Shown here piece by piece: positions 38,504 to 46,948 of a stretch of 64,000 nt of DNA. The notes beneath the pieces are model-generated. The model was not told the DNA's origin. It was given only the letters and a program-made list of their open reading frames with translations, and made no database searches. The DNA is from JAKPAM01 sp047601745 (GTDB lineage: Bacteria > Pseudomonadota > Gammaproteobacteria > Burkholderiales > Burkholderiaceae_E), in assembly GCA_047601745.1 (NCBI GenBank), contig JASGIS010000001.1:1488001-1552000 (forward strand). Direction: 5' to 3'. Numbering within the stretch: position 1 is the stretch's first letter; every line of letters begins with the position of its first letter. Both the position numbers and the translations under genes were made by a program.

Positions 38504-39615
38504 CGCGGCTCCCCGTCGCACAGCGCGCGCCGCAGCACGGCCGGCTTCGGCGCCTCGGCCGGCGGCGCGGCGGGTTCGGGGCGGATCCGGTGCCACAGCA
38601 TCCGGCCGATCGCGCCGAGGCCTTCGGGCGCGATCAGCACGACCGCCAGCAGGATCGCGCCGTACAGGAAGTTGCCGAGCGAGGCCAGCGGTGCCGACAG
38701 GTCGGGCAACACCGTCAGCAGCACCGTTCCCCAGAACGGTCCCTGCATCGAGCCGCGTCCGCCGATCACGATGCAGATGAAGAAGAACAGGCCGACCTCG
38801 AAATGGAAGGTCTCGGGTGTGATGTAGGTCTGCATCGACGCGAACAGGCCGCCGCCCAGGCCGGCCGTCACGCCGCTGAACGCGAACAGCAGCGTCTTGA
38901 CGCGGCGTACCGGCACGCCGACCGACTGCGCGGCGATCTCGCTGTCGCGGATCGCGACCAGCGCGCGCCCCCACATCAGCCGCGTCAGGCTCCAGCTCAT
39001 CAGCGTGACGACGATCGCGCACGCGACGATCAGCGCGTACAGGCCCGCCGGCGTGTCGAACGGCGCGCCGAAGCGCGGCACCGCACGGCCCGCGCCGCCG
39101 CCGGTCAGGTCGGCGAACACGATCAGCATCTCGCCGACGATCATCGTGAAACCCAGCGTCGTCATCGCGTAGTAGAAGCCGGGCAGCCGCAGCGACGGCA
39201 GGCCGACGAGCCAGCCCATCAGGCCGCCCAGCGCGGCGCCGCCGAGCAGCGCGATCGCCGGGTCGACGCCCTGCGTTCCGGCCAGGATCGCGAACGCGTA
39301 CGCGCCGATCGCGAACAGGCCGACGTGGCCGACCGACAACTGCCCCATGTAGCCGACCACGAGGTTCAGGCCGGCGATCAGGATCCAGTAGGTGCCGATC
39401 AGCGCCGCCACGTGGATCAGGTAAGGGTCGCGCAGCAGCGCGGGCGCGGCGGCCGCCGCCACCGCGAGCGCCGGCATCAGCCAGGCGCCGGCCGCGCGCG
39501 ATCCGGCGGTGCGCGATCCGGCGGTGCGCGGCGCGCCGGCGGCGGTACCGGCATCCGGGGGTAAGGGCGCGGGCACCGGCGTCGGTGTGGAGGGGGAGTC
39601 GGCGGCCATCGTCAT
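38500..39615 (-). CDS. livM: Branched-chain-type ABC transporter permease LivM
   Basis: 371-residue inner-membrane permease with about eight to nine hydrophobic helices. Seen: NLVVGYMGQLSVGHVGLFAI, the LivM signature; YAMTTLGFTMIVGEML; the cytoplasmic EAA-like loop RALVAIRDSEIAAQSVGVPV; and GGRGSMQGPFWGTVLLT. A 40-residue Pro/Ala/Gly/Thr tract at the N terminus, including repeated GSRTAGSRAAG, is low complexity. The ATG at 39615 overlaps the livH stop by four bases. Confidence 0.94.
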   Translation of the reverse strand: MTMAADSPSTPTPVPAPLPPDAGTAAGAPRTAGSRTAGSRAAGAWLMPALAVAAAAAPALLRDPYLIHVAALIGTYWILIAGLNLVVGYMGQLSVGHVGLFAIGAYAFAILAGTQGVDPAIALLGGAALGGLMGWLVGLPSLRLPGFYYAMTTLGFTMIVGEMLIVFADLTGGGAGRAVPRFGAPFDTPAGLYALIVACAIVVTLMSWSLTRLMWGRALVAIRDSEIAAQSVGVPVRRVKTLLFAFSGVTAGLGGGLFASMQTYITPETFHFEVGLFFFICIVIGGRGSMQGPFWGTVLLTVLPDLSAPLASLGNFLYGAILLAVVLIAPEGLGAIGRMLWHRIRPEPAAPPAEAPKPAVLRRALCDGEPR

Positions 39616-40472
39616 ACCGCCCGCGCGTGGCGCGCGCCGAACAGTCCTTCGGGCTTGATCATCAGGATCAGCATCAGCAGGCCCAGGCAGACGGTCTGCT
39701 GGAACTCGCTGCCGATGTAGTACGCGGTGAACGCGCCGGTCAGCCCGAGCAGGCAGCCGGCCAGGATCGCGCCGGCGTGGCTGCCGATGCCGCCGACCGC
39801 CAGCGCGATGAAGCCGTTCAGCGTCAGCGTCAGGCCGACCGCGAAATAAGCGAAGGTCAACTGGCCGGCCGCGAAGCCCGCGATCGCGCCGATCGCCCCG
39901 GCCAGCGCGAACGAGGTCACGCGGATCCGGGCGGTCGGAATGCCCCGCGCGCGCGCCGCGAACTCGTCCTCGGCCATCGCGATGAACAGCTTGCCCTGCA
40001 TCGTCCGCTGCACGAGGAACTCCAGCAGCAGCGACAGCAGCAGCACGACGACCACCGGCAGCCAGTACTTCTGGTCCAGCCAGCCGCTGCCGTAGTCCTG
40101 CGCGAACAGCCGGGGAAACGGCCGGGGCTCGGTGCCCCACCACAGCGCGACCGCGTGCTGGAAGATCGTCGCCAGCGCCAGCGTCGACAGGATCCACACG
40201 TGTTCGTCGGAGCGGGCCAGCACGCGGCGGATCGCGACGATCTCGGTGACGACGCCGAACAGCGCGCCGAGCGCGGCCGCGCCGGCGATGCCCAGCGACC
40301 AGTGCAGGCCCTGCACGCCGACCAAGTACGCGCCGGCGACGCTGCCCAGCATGCACAGGTGGCCGGTCGTGATGCTCAGCACCTTCGAGCTGGCGTACAT
40401 CAGGTTGTAGACGATGGCTGCCGCGGCGTACAGCATGCCGATGGCCAGCCCGGAGACGATCAGCGTCGACAT
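39612..40472 (-). CDS. livH: Branched-chain-type ABC transporter permease LivH
   Basis: 286-residue permease with about eight hydrophobic helices. Seen: SGLAIGMLYAAAAIVYNLMY; the LivH segment KVLSITTGHLCMLGSVAGAY; EFAARARGIPTARIRVTSFA, the ATPase-contact loop; and LNGFIALAVGGIGSHAGAIL. It ends in IKPEGLFGARHAR, a common LivH terminus. It follows livK by 55 bases. Confidence 0.94.
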   Translation of the reverse strand: MSTLIVSGLAIGMLYAAAAIVYNLMYASSKVLSITTGHLCMLGSVAGAYLVGVQGLHWSLGIAGAAALGALFGVVTEIVAIRRVLARSDEHVWILSTLALATIFQHAVALWWGTEPRPFPRLFAQDYGSGWLDQKYWLPVVVVLLLSLLLEFLVQRTMQGKLFIAMAEDEFAARARGIPTARIRVTSFALAGAIGAIAGFAAGQLTFAYFAVGLTLTLNGFIALAVGGIGSHAGAILAGCLLGLTGAFTAYYIGSEFQQTVCLGLLMLILMIKPEGLFGARHARAV

Positions 40473-40527
40473 CGGTGAACGGCGGTCAGGCGTGGAGAAA
40501 CGGCGAGCGGTCGCGGGGCCGGCGCGA

Positions 40528-41700
40528 TCAGCGCGGCGCGGCCGTGAACAGCCCGTCGTGGAAGGTGTTGGCCTTCACCACGGCCAGCTCGGACAGCGGA
40601 AAGCCGTCGCGGTTCTTCGGGCTCCACGACAGCGTCGCGAACGCGCCGGGGTAATCGTGGGTCTTCTCGAGCGCCGCGCGGATCGCCTCGGGGCGCGTCG
40701 AGCCGGCGGTGCGGATCGCGTGCTCGGCGACCTTCTGCAGGTCATAACCGAGCGCGAACCACCAGAACGTGAAGTCGAACTCTTTCTTGCCCAGCGTCTT
40801 GCGCGCCTCGTCCATCAGCTTGCGCGTGGCCGGGCGCGGCTGCCCGTCCGGCTGCAGCGCCGAGCTGGCGAAGCTGATCGCGTAGACGTTCTCCCAGTAC
40901 TCGGGTTTGTGCAGCAGCGACTTGATCGCGAACGCCGACAGCGCCGGATGGCCGACGATCGGCACGTTCCAGCCGATGTCGCGGCTGGCGTTCATGATCC
41001 GCGCGAGCATGCCGGTCGCGTTCGACCACGGCATCAGCACCTCGGCGCCCGCTGCCTTGGCCTTGGCGATGTCGTCGGACAGATCGGTCTTGTTCGGGTC
41101 GATCAGCGACACCAGCACCGGCTTGACGCCGACCTTGCCGAGCAACTCCTCGGCCTGCTTGCCGGTCGTCGAACCATAACCGGTACTGTCGGTCAGGACC
41201 GCGATCTTCCTGAGCTTCAGCGTGTTCAGCACGTAATCGTTCGCGCCTTCGATGAACTGCGCGTTCAACGGAAAGAAGCGGAAGATCGACGGGTATTTTT
41301 CGGCGCTGGTCAGCGACTCGATGCTGCTGAAGATCAGCTCCGGCGTGCCGGTGCCGGCGATCACCGGGCCGGCCGCCAGCGCCTCGCCGGAGTTCACCGG
41401 GCCGATGATCAGGTGCACCTTGTCGCGGAAGATCAGTTGCTGAGCGAGGTTCACCGCCTTGGTCGGATCGCCGGCCGTGTCGCGGGTCAGCAGTTCGAGC
41501 TTGCGGCCGTCGATGCCGCCGGCGCGATTGGTCTCGGCGACGCCGTACTCGATGCCCTGGTTGATCACGATCGCGGCGGCCGACAGCGCGCCCGACAGCG
41601 ATCCCAGCCAGCCGATCCTGATCGGGTCCGCGGCGCGTGCGGCGCCGCCCGTCATCAGCAGCGTCGTTGCGATCGCCGCGAGCCAAGTCTTGCGATTCAT
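40528..41700 (-). CDS. livK: Liv-type substrate-binding protein of the livKHMGF operon
   Basis: 390-residue periplasmic receptor. Seen: signal MNRKTWLAAIATTLLMTGGA with cleavage near ARAAD; IRIGWLGSLSGALSAAAIVI; AGGIDGRKLELLTRDTAGDP; VHLIIGPVNSGEALAAGPV; and DSTGYGSTTGKQAEELLGK. First gene of the transporter operon, so most likely the receptor for its permease. The following hydrolases suggest an amide, acylated amino acid or ring compound as ligand (inference). Control signals upstream: a palindrome at 41796-41814 and a heptanucleotide repeat at 41871-41917. Confidence 0.93.
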   Translation of the reverse strand: MNRKTWLAAIATTLLMTGGAARAADPIRIGWLGSLSGALSAAAIVINQGIEYGVAETNRAGGIDGRKLELLTRDTAGDPTKAVNLAQQLIFRDKVHLIIGPVNSGEALAAGPVIAGTGTPELIFSSIESLTSAEKYPSIFRFFPLNAQFIEGANDYVLNTLKLRKIAVLTDSTGYGSTTGKQAEELLGKVGVKPVLVSLIDPNKTDLSDDIAKAKAAGAEVLMPWSNATGMLARIMNASRDIGWNVPIVGHPALSAFAIKSLLHKPEYWENVYAISFASSALQPDGQPRPATRKLMDEARKTLGKKEFDFTFWWFALGYDLQKVAEHAIRTAGSTRPEAIRAALEKTHDYPGAFATLSWSPKNRDGFPLSELAVVKANTFHDGLFTAAPR

Positions 41701-41795
41701 GTGTCTCGTCTTTCGTGGATGTCGATGGCGGATCTGTGTCCGTTCGCAGCGCATGGTTCCAAAGACCCCGCGCGTTGTCCACGATATGTCACCAT

Positions 41796-41814
41796 CATTT
41801 CAACGAGTGAAATG
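41796..41814. promoter_or_regulatory. Putative IclR-type operator upstream of livK
   Basis: CATTTCA-ACGAG-TGAAATG: perfect seven-base arms with a five-base spacer, 95 bases upstream of livK and between it and two iclR genes. Such A/T-rich TTTCA/TGAAA palindromes stand out in this GC-rich setting and resemble IclR-family sites. No clear -10/-35 pair was found. Confidence 0.5.
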
Positions 41815-41870
41815 GTAACGATGGATGAACGTCGGCCCGCATGCCGGTTCGCGCGCAGCATCATCGGCGC

Positions 41871-41917
41871 GCCCGCCGCCCGCCGCCCGCCGCCCGCCGC
41901 CCGCCGCCCGCCGCCCG
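41871..41917. repeat. Heptanucleotide tandem repeat, six copies of GCCCGCC
   Basis: Six perfect copies at 41871-41912 plus a partial one. On the minus strand, the sense strand of the flanking genes, it gives GGG runs separated by CGGC, a pattern able to form a G-quadruplex. It lies after the iclR stop (41973) and before the livK palindrome. The unit length of seven makes copy-number change plausible. Confidence 0.75.
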
Positions 41918-41972
41918 GATCCGGCGGCGACGGCGGTCTGGGCGAACGCCGCGCCGACCGGGTGTCGAGGTG

Positions 41973-42767
41973 CTACGTATCCGCCATGCCGGCCTGCGTC
42001 AGCAGCCGCGCCAGGCGCGTCGCCGCCTGCTTCAGCGGCGGAACCAGACGGGTCTCGGCGCTCTTCAGCGGCATCGCGCTGCGCACCAGCATCAGGTTCA
42101 TCGACCCGTACAGCGCCGTGTCGTCGACGATGGGTACCGCGATCGACCAGACGGTACCGTCGTACGCGTATTCCGAATACTCGTCGTCCATCGTCGCGAA
42201 GCCGCGGCCGCGGATCTCGGCCAGCAGGGACGCGAGTTCGGCCGGGCGCCGCGACAGCGTCGTCCAGCGGTCCTTGACGCGTCGCAGCCGTTCGACGATG
42301 CGGTCGCGCTCGGCCGGCGCGCAGTGCGCGAGATAAGCGCGGCCCATCGACGTGACCAGCATCGGCGCGCGGAACCCGGGCCGGCGCCGGAACGTCAGCG
42401 GTCCCTGGTCGGCGCTCGACTGCACGACGATCATCGCGTCGACGTCGAACAGCGCGACGTCGGCCGGCCAGCCGTGGCGCTGCCGCAGCTCGTCGAGGAT
42501 CGGGTCGGCCAGCGCGCCGATCCGCCGGCGCGCATCGAAGCCCTGGCTCAACTGCAGCGTCCGGCCGGTCGGCACGTAGGCGTTGCGCGCCGCGCCGCGA
42601 ACGACCAGTCCCTCGTACTGCAGGGTTTCGAGCATCCGCACGATCGTCGCCTTGTTCAGGCCGGTCGCTTCGTGGATCGATCCGACGGTGGCCGGGTCGA
42701 GCGCGTTGACGGCGCGCAGCACCGCCAGCGCGCGGCTGACCGCGATGACGGGCTTGAACGAAGCCAT
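41973..42767 (-). CDS. IclR-family transcriptional regulator
   Basis: 264-residue regulator. Seen: N-terminal winged helix (VIAVSRALAVLRAVNA, VGSIHEATGLNKATIVRMLE, LQYEGLVV); IclR effector domain with GWPADVALFD, MLVTSMGRAYLAHCAP and RGFATMDDEYSEYAYDGTVW, IAVPIVD. Likely controls the livK operon that it precedes, via the palindrome at 41796-41814. It lies 17 bases after a second iclR gene on the same strand; the two proteins are paralogous but clearly different. Confidence 0.9.
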   Translation of the reverse strand: MASFKPVIAVSRALAVLRAVNALDPATVGSIHEATGLNKATIVRMLETLQYEGLVVRGAARNAYVPTGRTLQLSQGFDARRRIGALADPILDELRQRHGWPADVALFDVDAMIVVQSSADQGPLTFRRRPGFRAPMLVTSMGRAYLAHCAPAERDRIVERLRRVKDRWTTLSRRPAELASLLAEIRGRGFATMDDEYSEYAYDGTVWSIAVPIVDDTALYGSMNLMLVRSAMPLKSAETRLVPPLKQAATRLARLLTQAGMADT

Positions 42768-42784
42768 CGGCCGCGCGCCGCTCG

Positions 42785-43576
42785 TCAGCGCCCGCCGAGC
42801 CGGGTCTGGACGTCGATGTCGCGCGTCAGGTCGGCCGAGATGATCGCCGCGACCGCTCGCAGTTCGGGCAGCAGCTGCGCGACCCCTTCGGCCAGCGTCA
42901 GGCTGTTGCGCAGGAACATGACGTTGACGGCGCCGACGACCTGGTCGCCGGCGCGGATCGGCAGGCTGATCCCGTGCAGCGCGCCGTTGTAGACGGCTTT
43001 CACGTAAGCGGTATCGGACGTGCCGTATCCCTGGCGGCGCACGGTCTTCAGCAGCCGATCGACCTTGGCGCGGTCGCGCGCGATCGCGTCGAACGGGTTG
43101 TTCGACAGGCGCAGCGCCTGCAGCACGCGCTCGCGCTCGTCGTCCTGGCAGAAGCCCAGGTACGCGCGGCCGTTCGAACTCATCAGCATCGATCCGCGCG
43201 TGCCGACGCCGCGGTTGTACGCCGAGATGCTGAAGCTGCCGCTGGCCAGCACGACCTCCATCGCCGTGCCGGTGAACACCGCCAGATGCGACGGCCAGCC
43301 GACCCGCGCGCCGAACTCGGCCAGCGGCGCGCGCGCGACGCGGGCCAGGCTGCCGTGCAACGGGCAGCCGCGGCTCAGTTGCAGGCACTTGGCCGTCGGC
43401 GAATACAGCTCGGTCGGTTCGTCGCGGGCGACGTAACCGGCCGCGCACAGCGCGTCCAGCAGCCGCTGCGCGGCGGCGCGCGAGCCGCCGCACGCCTGCT
43501 GGACGTCGGCGACCGACGCCTGCTGCAGCGCGTTGATCCGGCTCAGGGCTTCGAGTCCCCGATCGAGCGCGGACAT
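42785..43576 (-). CDS. IclR-family transcriptional regulator, second of a tandem pair
   Basis: 263-residue regulator. Seen: RGLEALSRINALQQASVADV; HTH QQACGGSRAAAQRLLDALCA; then the effector domain with GWPSHLAVFTGTAMEVV, SMLMSSNGRAYLGFCQDDER, RRQGYGTSDTAYV and GISLPIRAGDQVVGAVN. The HTH recognition helix differs from that of its neighbour, so different operators are expected. It lies 34 bases after the carboxylase gene on the same strand and could link carboxylase and liv operons. Its ligand is unknown. Confidence 0.9.
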   Translation of the reverse strand: MSALDRGLEALSRINALQQASVADVQQACGGSRAAAQRLLDALCAAGYVARDEPTELYSPTAKCLQLSRGCPLHGSLARVARAPLAEFGARVGWPSHLAVFTGTAMEVVLASGSFSISAYNRGVGTRGSMLMSSNGRAYLGFCQDDERERVLQALRLSNNPFDAIARDRAKVDRLLKTVRRQGYGTSDTAYVKAVYNGALHGISLPIRAGDQVVGAVNVMFLRNSLTLAEGVAQLLPELRAVAAIISADLTRDIDVQTRLGGR

Positions 43577-43610
43577 GGCGGGCGGGGCGCGCGGCCGGCG
43601 GCGGGCGTCT

Positions 43611-46600
43611 TCAGTGCGCCGGCCCGGCGTCGCGCATCGCCGCCGCCTGCAGGCCGTGCCGGATCCACGTGCGCGTGTCGGCCGGGTCGATCACCGCGTC
43701 GATCTCCATCGCCGCCTCCATGTTGACGGCCTTGCCGACGTCGTACAGGTGCGCGACGCGCTCTTCGAAGAAGCGTTCGCGCGCCTGCGGATCCTCGATC
43801 GCCTCGAGCTCGCGGCGATAGCCGAGCCGCACCGCGCCCTCGATGCCCATGCCGCCGAACTCGCCGGTCGGCCACGAGACGATGAACAACGGCGCGTGGA
43901 AGCTGCCGGCGGCCATCGACTGCGCGCCCAGTCCATAACCCTTGCGCAGAACGATCGTGAACACCGGCACGCGCAGCTTGGCTGCGGCCACGAACATCGC
44001 CGCCGAGTAGCGGACCTGGCCGTCCTGCTCGGCCTGCGGCCCGACCATGAAGCCGGGCGTGTCGCACAGCGACAGGATCGGCAGGCCGAAGTCGTTGCAC
44101 AGCCGCATGAAGCTCGACGCCTTGTCGGCGCCGGGCGCGTCGACGGCGCCGCCCAGGTGCATCGGATTGTTGGCGATCAGGCCCATCGGCCGGCCCTCGA
44201 TGCGCACCAGCGCGGTGATCATGCCGGGGCCGTATTCGGCCTTCAGCTCGAATACCGAGTCTTCGTCGACCAGCGTGCCGATCAGCGCGCGGATGTCGTA
44301 GCCGCGCCGCCGGTTCTCGGGGATGGCCCAGCGCAGCTCGCGCTGGTCCGCGCAGCGCCAGTCCGGCAGCGCGCCCTGGAAATACGACAGGTAGCGCTTG
44401 GTCGCCGCGGTCGCCGCCGCCTCGTCGTCGACGACCAGGTCGACGACGCCGTTGGCCGCCTGCAGGCTGGCCGGACCGATGTCCTCGGGCTGGTAGACGC
44501 CCAGGCCGCCGCCCTCGATCATCGCCGGCCCGCTCATGCCCAGGTTGGCGTCGCGCGTCGCGATGATCACGTCGCAGCAGCCGACCAGCGCGGCGTTGCC
44601 GGCGAAACAGCGCCCCGAAACGACCGCGACCAGCGGTACGACGCCGCTCAGGCTCGCGAAGCGCGAGAAGCTCGGCGTCTCCAGGCCGTGGATCGACAGG
44701 CCGTCGGTCTCGCCGGGGCGGCCGCCGCCGCCTTCGCCGTAGAGCACGACCGGCCAGCGCCACTTGCGCGCCTGCTCGAGCAGGCGGTCCTTCTTCTTGT
44801 GGTTCATCCAGCCCTGCGTGCCGGCGAACACCGTGAAGTCATAAGCGAGGATCAGGCAGCGCGTGCGCTCGGGGCCGAACAGCGCCGCGTTGATCGTGCC
44901 GGTGCCGCTGACCATGCCGTCGGCAGGGCTCATGTCGATCAACTGCTCATAAGTGCGCCGCTGCCGCTGCGCGGCCAGCGCCAGCATCCCGTATTCGGCG
45001 AAGCTGCCCGGATCGCACAGGTCGGCGATGTTCTCGCGCGCGGTGCGCTGGTTGCGCGCACGGCGGCGCGCGATCGCCGCCGGCCGCGCCTCGTCCAGGT
45101 TGCGCCGCTGCCGCTCGCGCACGGCTGCCAGGTCGGGGCGGATGTGGTCGAGATCACGCTCGGCCTGCTGCTCGACGTCGGCCTCGCCGTCGTGCTCGCC
45201 CGGTTCGACGAACAGCAGCGGGTCGCCCGCGTACAGCGTCGCGCCGACCTCGGCCGGCACGCCGCGCACGATGCCCGACACCTCGGCCGTGACGATGTGC
45301 TCCATCTTCATCGCTTCGAGCACGGCGATCTGCTGGCCGCGGTGCACGACGCTGCCGGGCTCGGCATCGATCGACAGCACGGTGCCCTGCAGCGGCGCCG
45401 GCATCGCCACGGTGCCGGCGGGCGCGACGGCGGTGCCGGCCGACGCGGCACCGCCGCCGTCGGCGTGGCCGCCCAGCCCCGCTCCGGTCGCCGCCGCGCC
45501 GCCGCCGTGCGGCCGCCAGACCCAGTCGGCCTGCTGCGCGCGGTCCAGGATCTCGGCCAGGTGCGTCTGCACGAAGCGCGTGTCGACGTCATAAGCGCTG
45601 GTCGCCGGCATCGCCAGCAGCGCGTCCAGCACGTCCAGGTTCGTGCGCACGCCCTCGATCCGCACGTCGCGCAACGCGCGGCGCGCGCGCTGGATCAGCG
45701 CCGGCAGCTCCAGTCCGTGCGCGCGCACGATCAGCTTGGCCAGCATCGAATCGAAGGCCGGGCTGGTCCGGTAGCCGCCGTAGCCGTATCCGTCGGCACG
45801 GATGCCCGGTCCGCCGGGAATCTCGTAGCGCGAGATCAGCCCGCCCTCGGGGCGCGCATCGCCGCCTTCGGTCAGCGTCTCCATGTTGATCCGCAACTGC
45901 ACGGCCTGGCAGCGCGGCGCCGGCAGTGCATCGGCCAGGCCGAGCTCGTGCAGCCGCCGGCCTCGGACCAGCTCGATCTGCAGCGCCACCAGGTCCAGCC
46001 CGGTGATCTCTTCGGTGATCGTGTGCTCGACCTGCAGCCGCGGATTGGCCTCCATGAAGTAGAAGGCCGGCGCCTCGCGCGGCGCGTCCAGGTCGACGAG
46101 GAACTCGAACGTGCCCAGGCCGCGGTAGTTGACGTGCTGGGCGATGCGCACGGCGGCGGCCAGGATCCGCTTGCGCAGCGCCGGGTCCAGGCCCGGCGCG
46201 GGCGCGATCTCGATCAGCTTCTGGTTGCGCCGCTGCAGCGTGCAGTCGCGCTCGAACGCGTGGATCACGCGCTCGCCGTCGCCGAGGATCTGCACCTCGA
46301 CGTGACGGGCGCGGCGCACCAGCCGCTCGACGTACAGGTCGCCGTTGCCGAACGCGCCCAGCGCCTCCGAGCGGCAGCGCTCATAAGCGGCGTCGACCTC
46401 GTCGACCGATTGCACGCTGCGCATGCCGCGTCCGCCGCCGCCGGCGATCGCCTTGATCATCGCCGCCTCGCCGGGGCGCAGCTCGGCGACGAAGGCCCGC
46501 ACCTCGTCGAGCGAGCTGGCGGTGAACGTGCCCGGCACCAGCGGCACCTGCAGCGAGCGGGCCAGGTCGCGCGCGCGCGCCTTGTCGCCGAGCATCGCCA

Positions 46601-46940
46601 GCGTCTCGGGCGCCGGCCCGATGAACAGCAGCCCCTCGTCGGCGCAGCGGCGAGCGAACTCGGCGTTCTCGCTGAGGAAACCGTAGCCGGGGTGGATCGC
46701 CTCGCAGTCGTGGGCCTTGGCGACGCGGATCAGCGCCTCGCCGTCCAGGTAGGCGGCAGCGCCCCGGCCGTCGAGCCGGATCGCGACCGGGCTCGCATGG
46801 CGGTGCAGCGATGCCGCATCGTCGTCCGAGTAGACGGTGACGGGCGTCAGGCCCAGGTCGGCCGCCGAGCGGGCGATCCGGATCGCGATCTCGCCGCGGT
46901 TGGCGATCAGTACGCGGGTAAGCGTTCGAGCAGTGTGCAT
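43611..46940 (-). CDS. Single-chain biotin-dependent acyl-CoA carboxylase (BC-BCCP-CT)
   Basis: 1109-residue fusion that carries all parts of an acyl-CoA carboxylase in one chain. Seen: biotin carboxylase (1-460) with RVLIANRGEIAIR, AIHPGYGFLSEN, IKAIAGGGGRGMR and FYFMEANPRLQVEHT; a Gly/Ala linker; biotinyl domain (about 510-585) with biotin Lys545 in LEAMKMEHIV; then a carboxyltransferase domain (about 600-1109) with a GEGGGGRPGETDG loop, CFAGNAALVGCCDVI and YGLGAQSMAAGSFHAP. Most bacterial acyl-CoA carboxylases split BC-BCCP and CT on two genes. The substrate (acetyl-, propionyl- or longer acyl-CoA) cannot be read. Located eight bases after a Liv receptor gene, same strand. Confidence 0.92.
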   Translation of the reverse strand: MHTARTLTRVLIANRGEIAIRIARSAADLGLTPVTVYSDDDAASLHRHASPVAIRLDGRGAAAYLDGEALIRVAKAHDCEAIHPGYGFLSENAEFARRCADEGLLFIGPAPETLAMLGDKARARDLARSLQVPLVPGTFTASSLDEVRAFVAELRPGEAAMIKAIAGGGGRGMRSVQSVDEVDAAYERCRSEALGAFGNGDLYVERLVRRARHVEVQILGDGERVIHAFERDCTLQRRNQKLIEIAPAPGLDPALRKRILAAAVRIAQHVNYRGLGTFEFLVDLDAPREAPAFYFMEANPRLQVEHTITEEITGLDLVALQIELVRGRRLHELGLADALPAPRCQAVQLRINMETLTEGGDARPEGGLISRYEIPGGPGIRADGYGYGGYRTSPAFDSMLAKLIVRAHGLELPALIQRARRALRDVRIEGVRTNLDVLDALLAMPATSAYDVDTRFVQTHLAEILDRAQQADWVWRPHGGGAAATGAGLGGHADGGGAASAGTAVAPAGTVAMPAPLQGTVLSIDAEPGSVVHRGQQIAVLEAMKMEHIVTAEVSGIVRGVPAEVGATLYAGDPLLFVEPGEHDGEADVEQQAERDLDHIRPDLAAVRERQRRNLDEARPAAIARRRARNQRTARENIADLCDPGSFAEYGMLALAAQRQRRTYEQLIDMSPADGMVSGTGTINAALFGPERTRCLILAYDFTVFAGTQGWMNHKKKDRLLEQARKWRWPVVLYGEGGGGRPGETDGLSIHGLETPSFSRFASLSGVVPLVAVVSGRCFAGNAALVGCCDVIIATRDANLGMSGPAMIEGGGLGVYQPEDIGPASLQAANGVVDLVVDDEAAATAATKRYLSYFQGALPDWRCADQRELRWAIPENRRRGYDIRALIGTLVDEDSVFELKAEYGPGMITALVRIEGRPMGLIANNPMHLGGAVDAPGADKASSFMRLCNDFGLPILSLCDTPGFMVGPQAEQDGQVRYSAAMFVAAAKLRVPVFTIVLRKGYGLGAQSMAAGSFHAPLFIVSWPTGEFGGMGIEGAVRLGYRRELEAIEDPQARERFFEERVAHLYDVGKAVNMEAAMEIDAVIDPADTRTWIRHGLQAAAMRDAGPAH

Positions 46941-46948
46941 CGTTCGAT

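Noticed and set aside
40907..40927. Frame starting with CSSDL, a string often left by sequencing adapters
   Set aside because: The underlying DNA is an uninterrupted part of the livK gene on the other strand, so it is coincidence.
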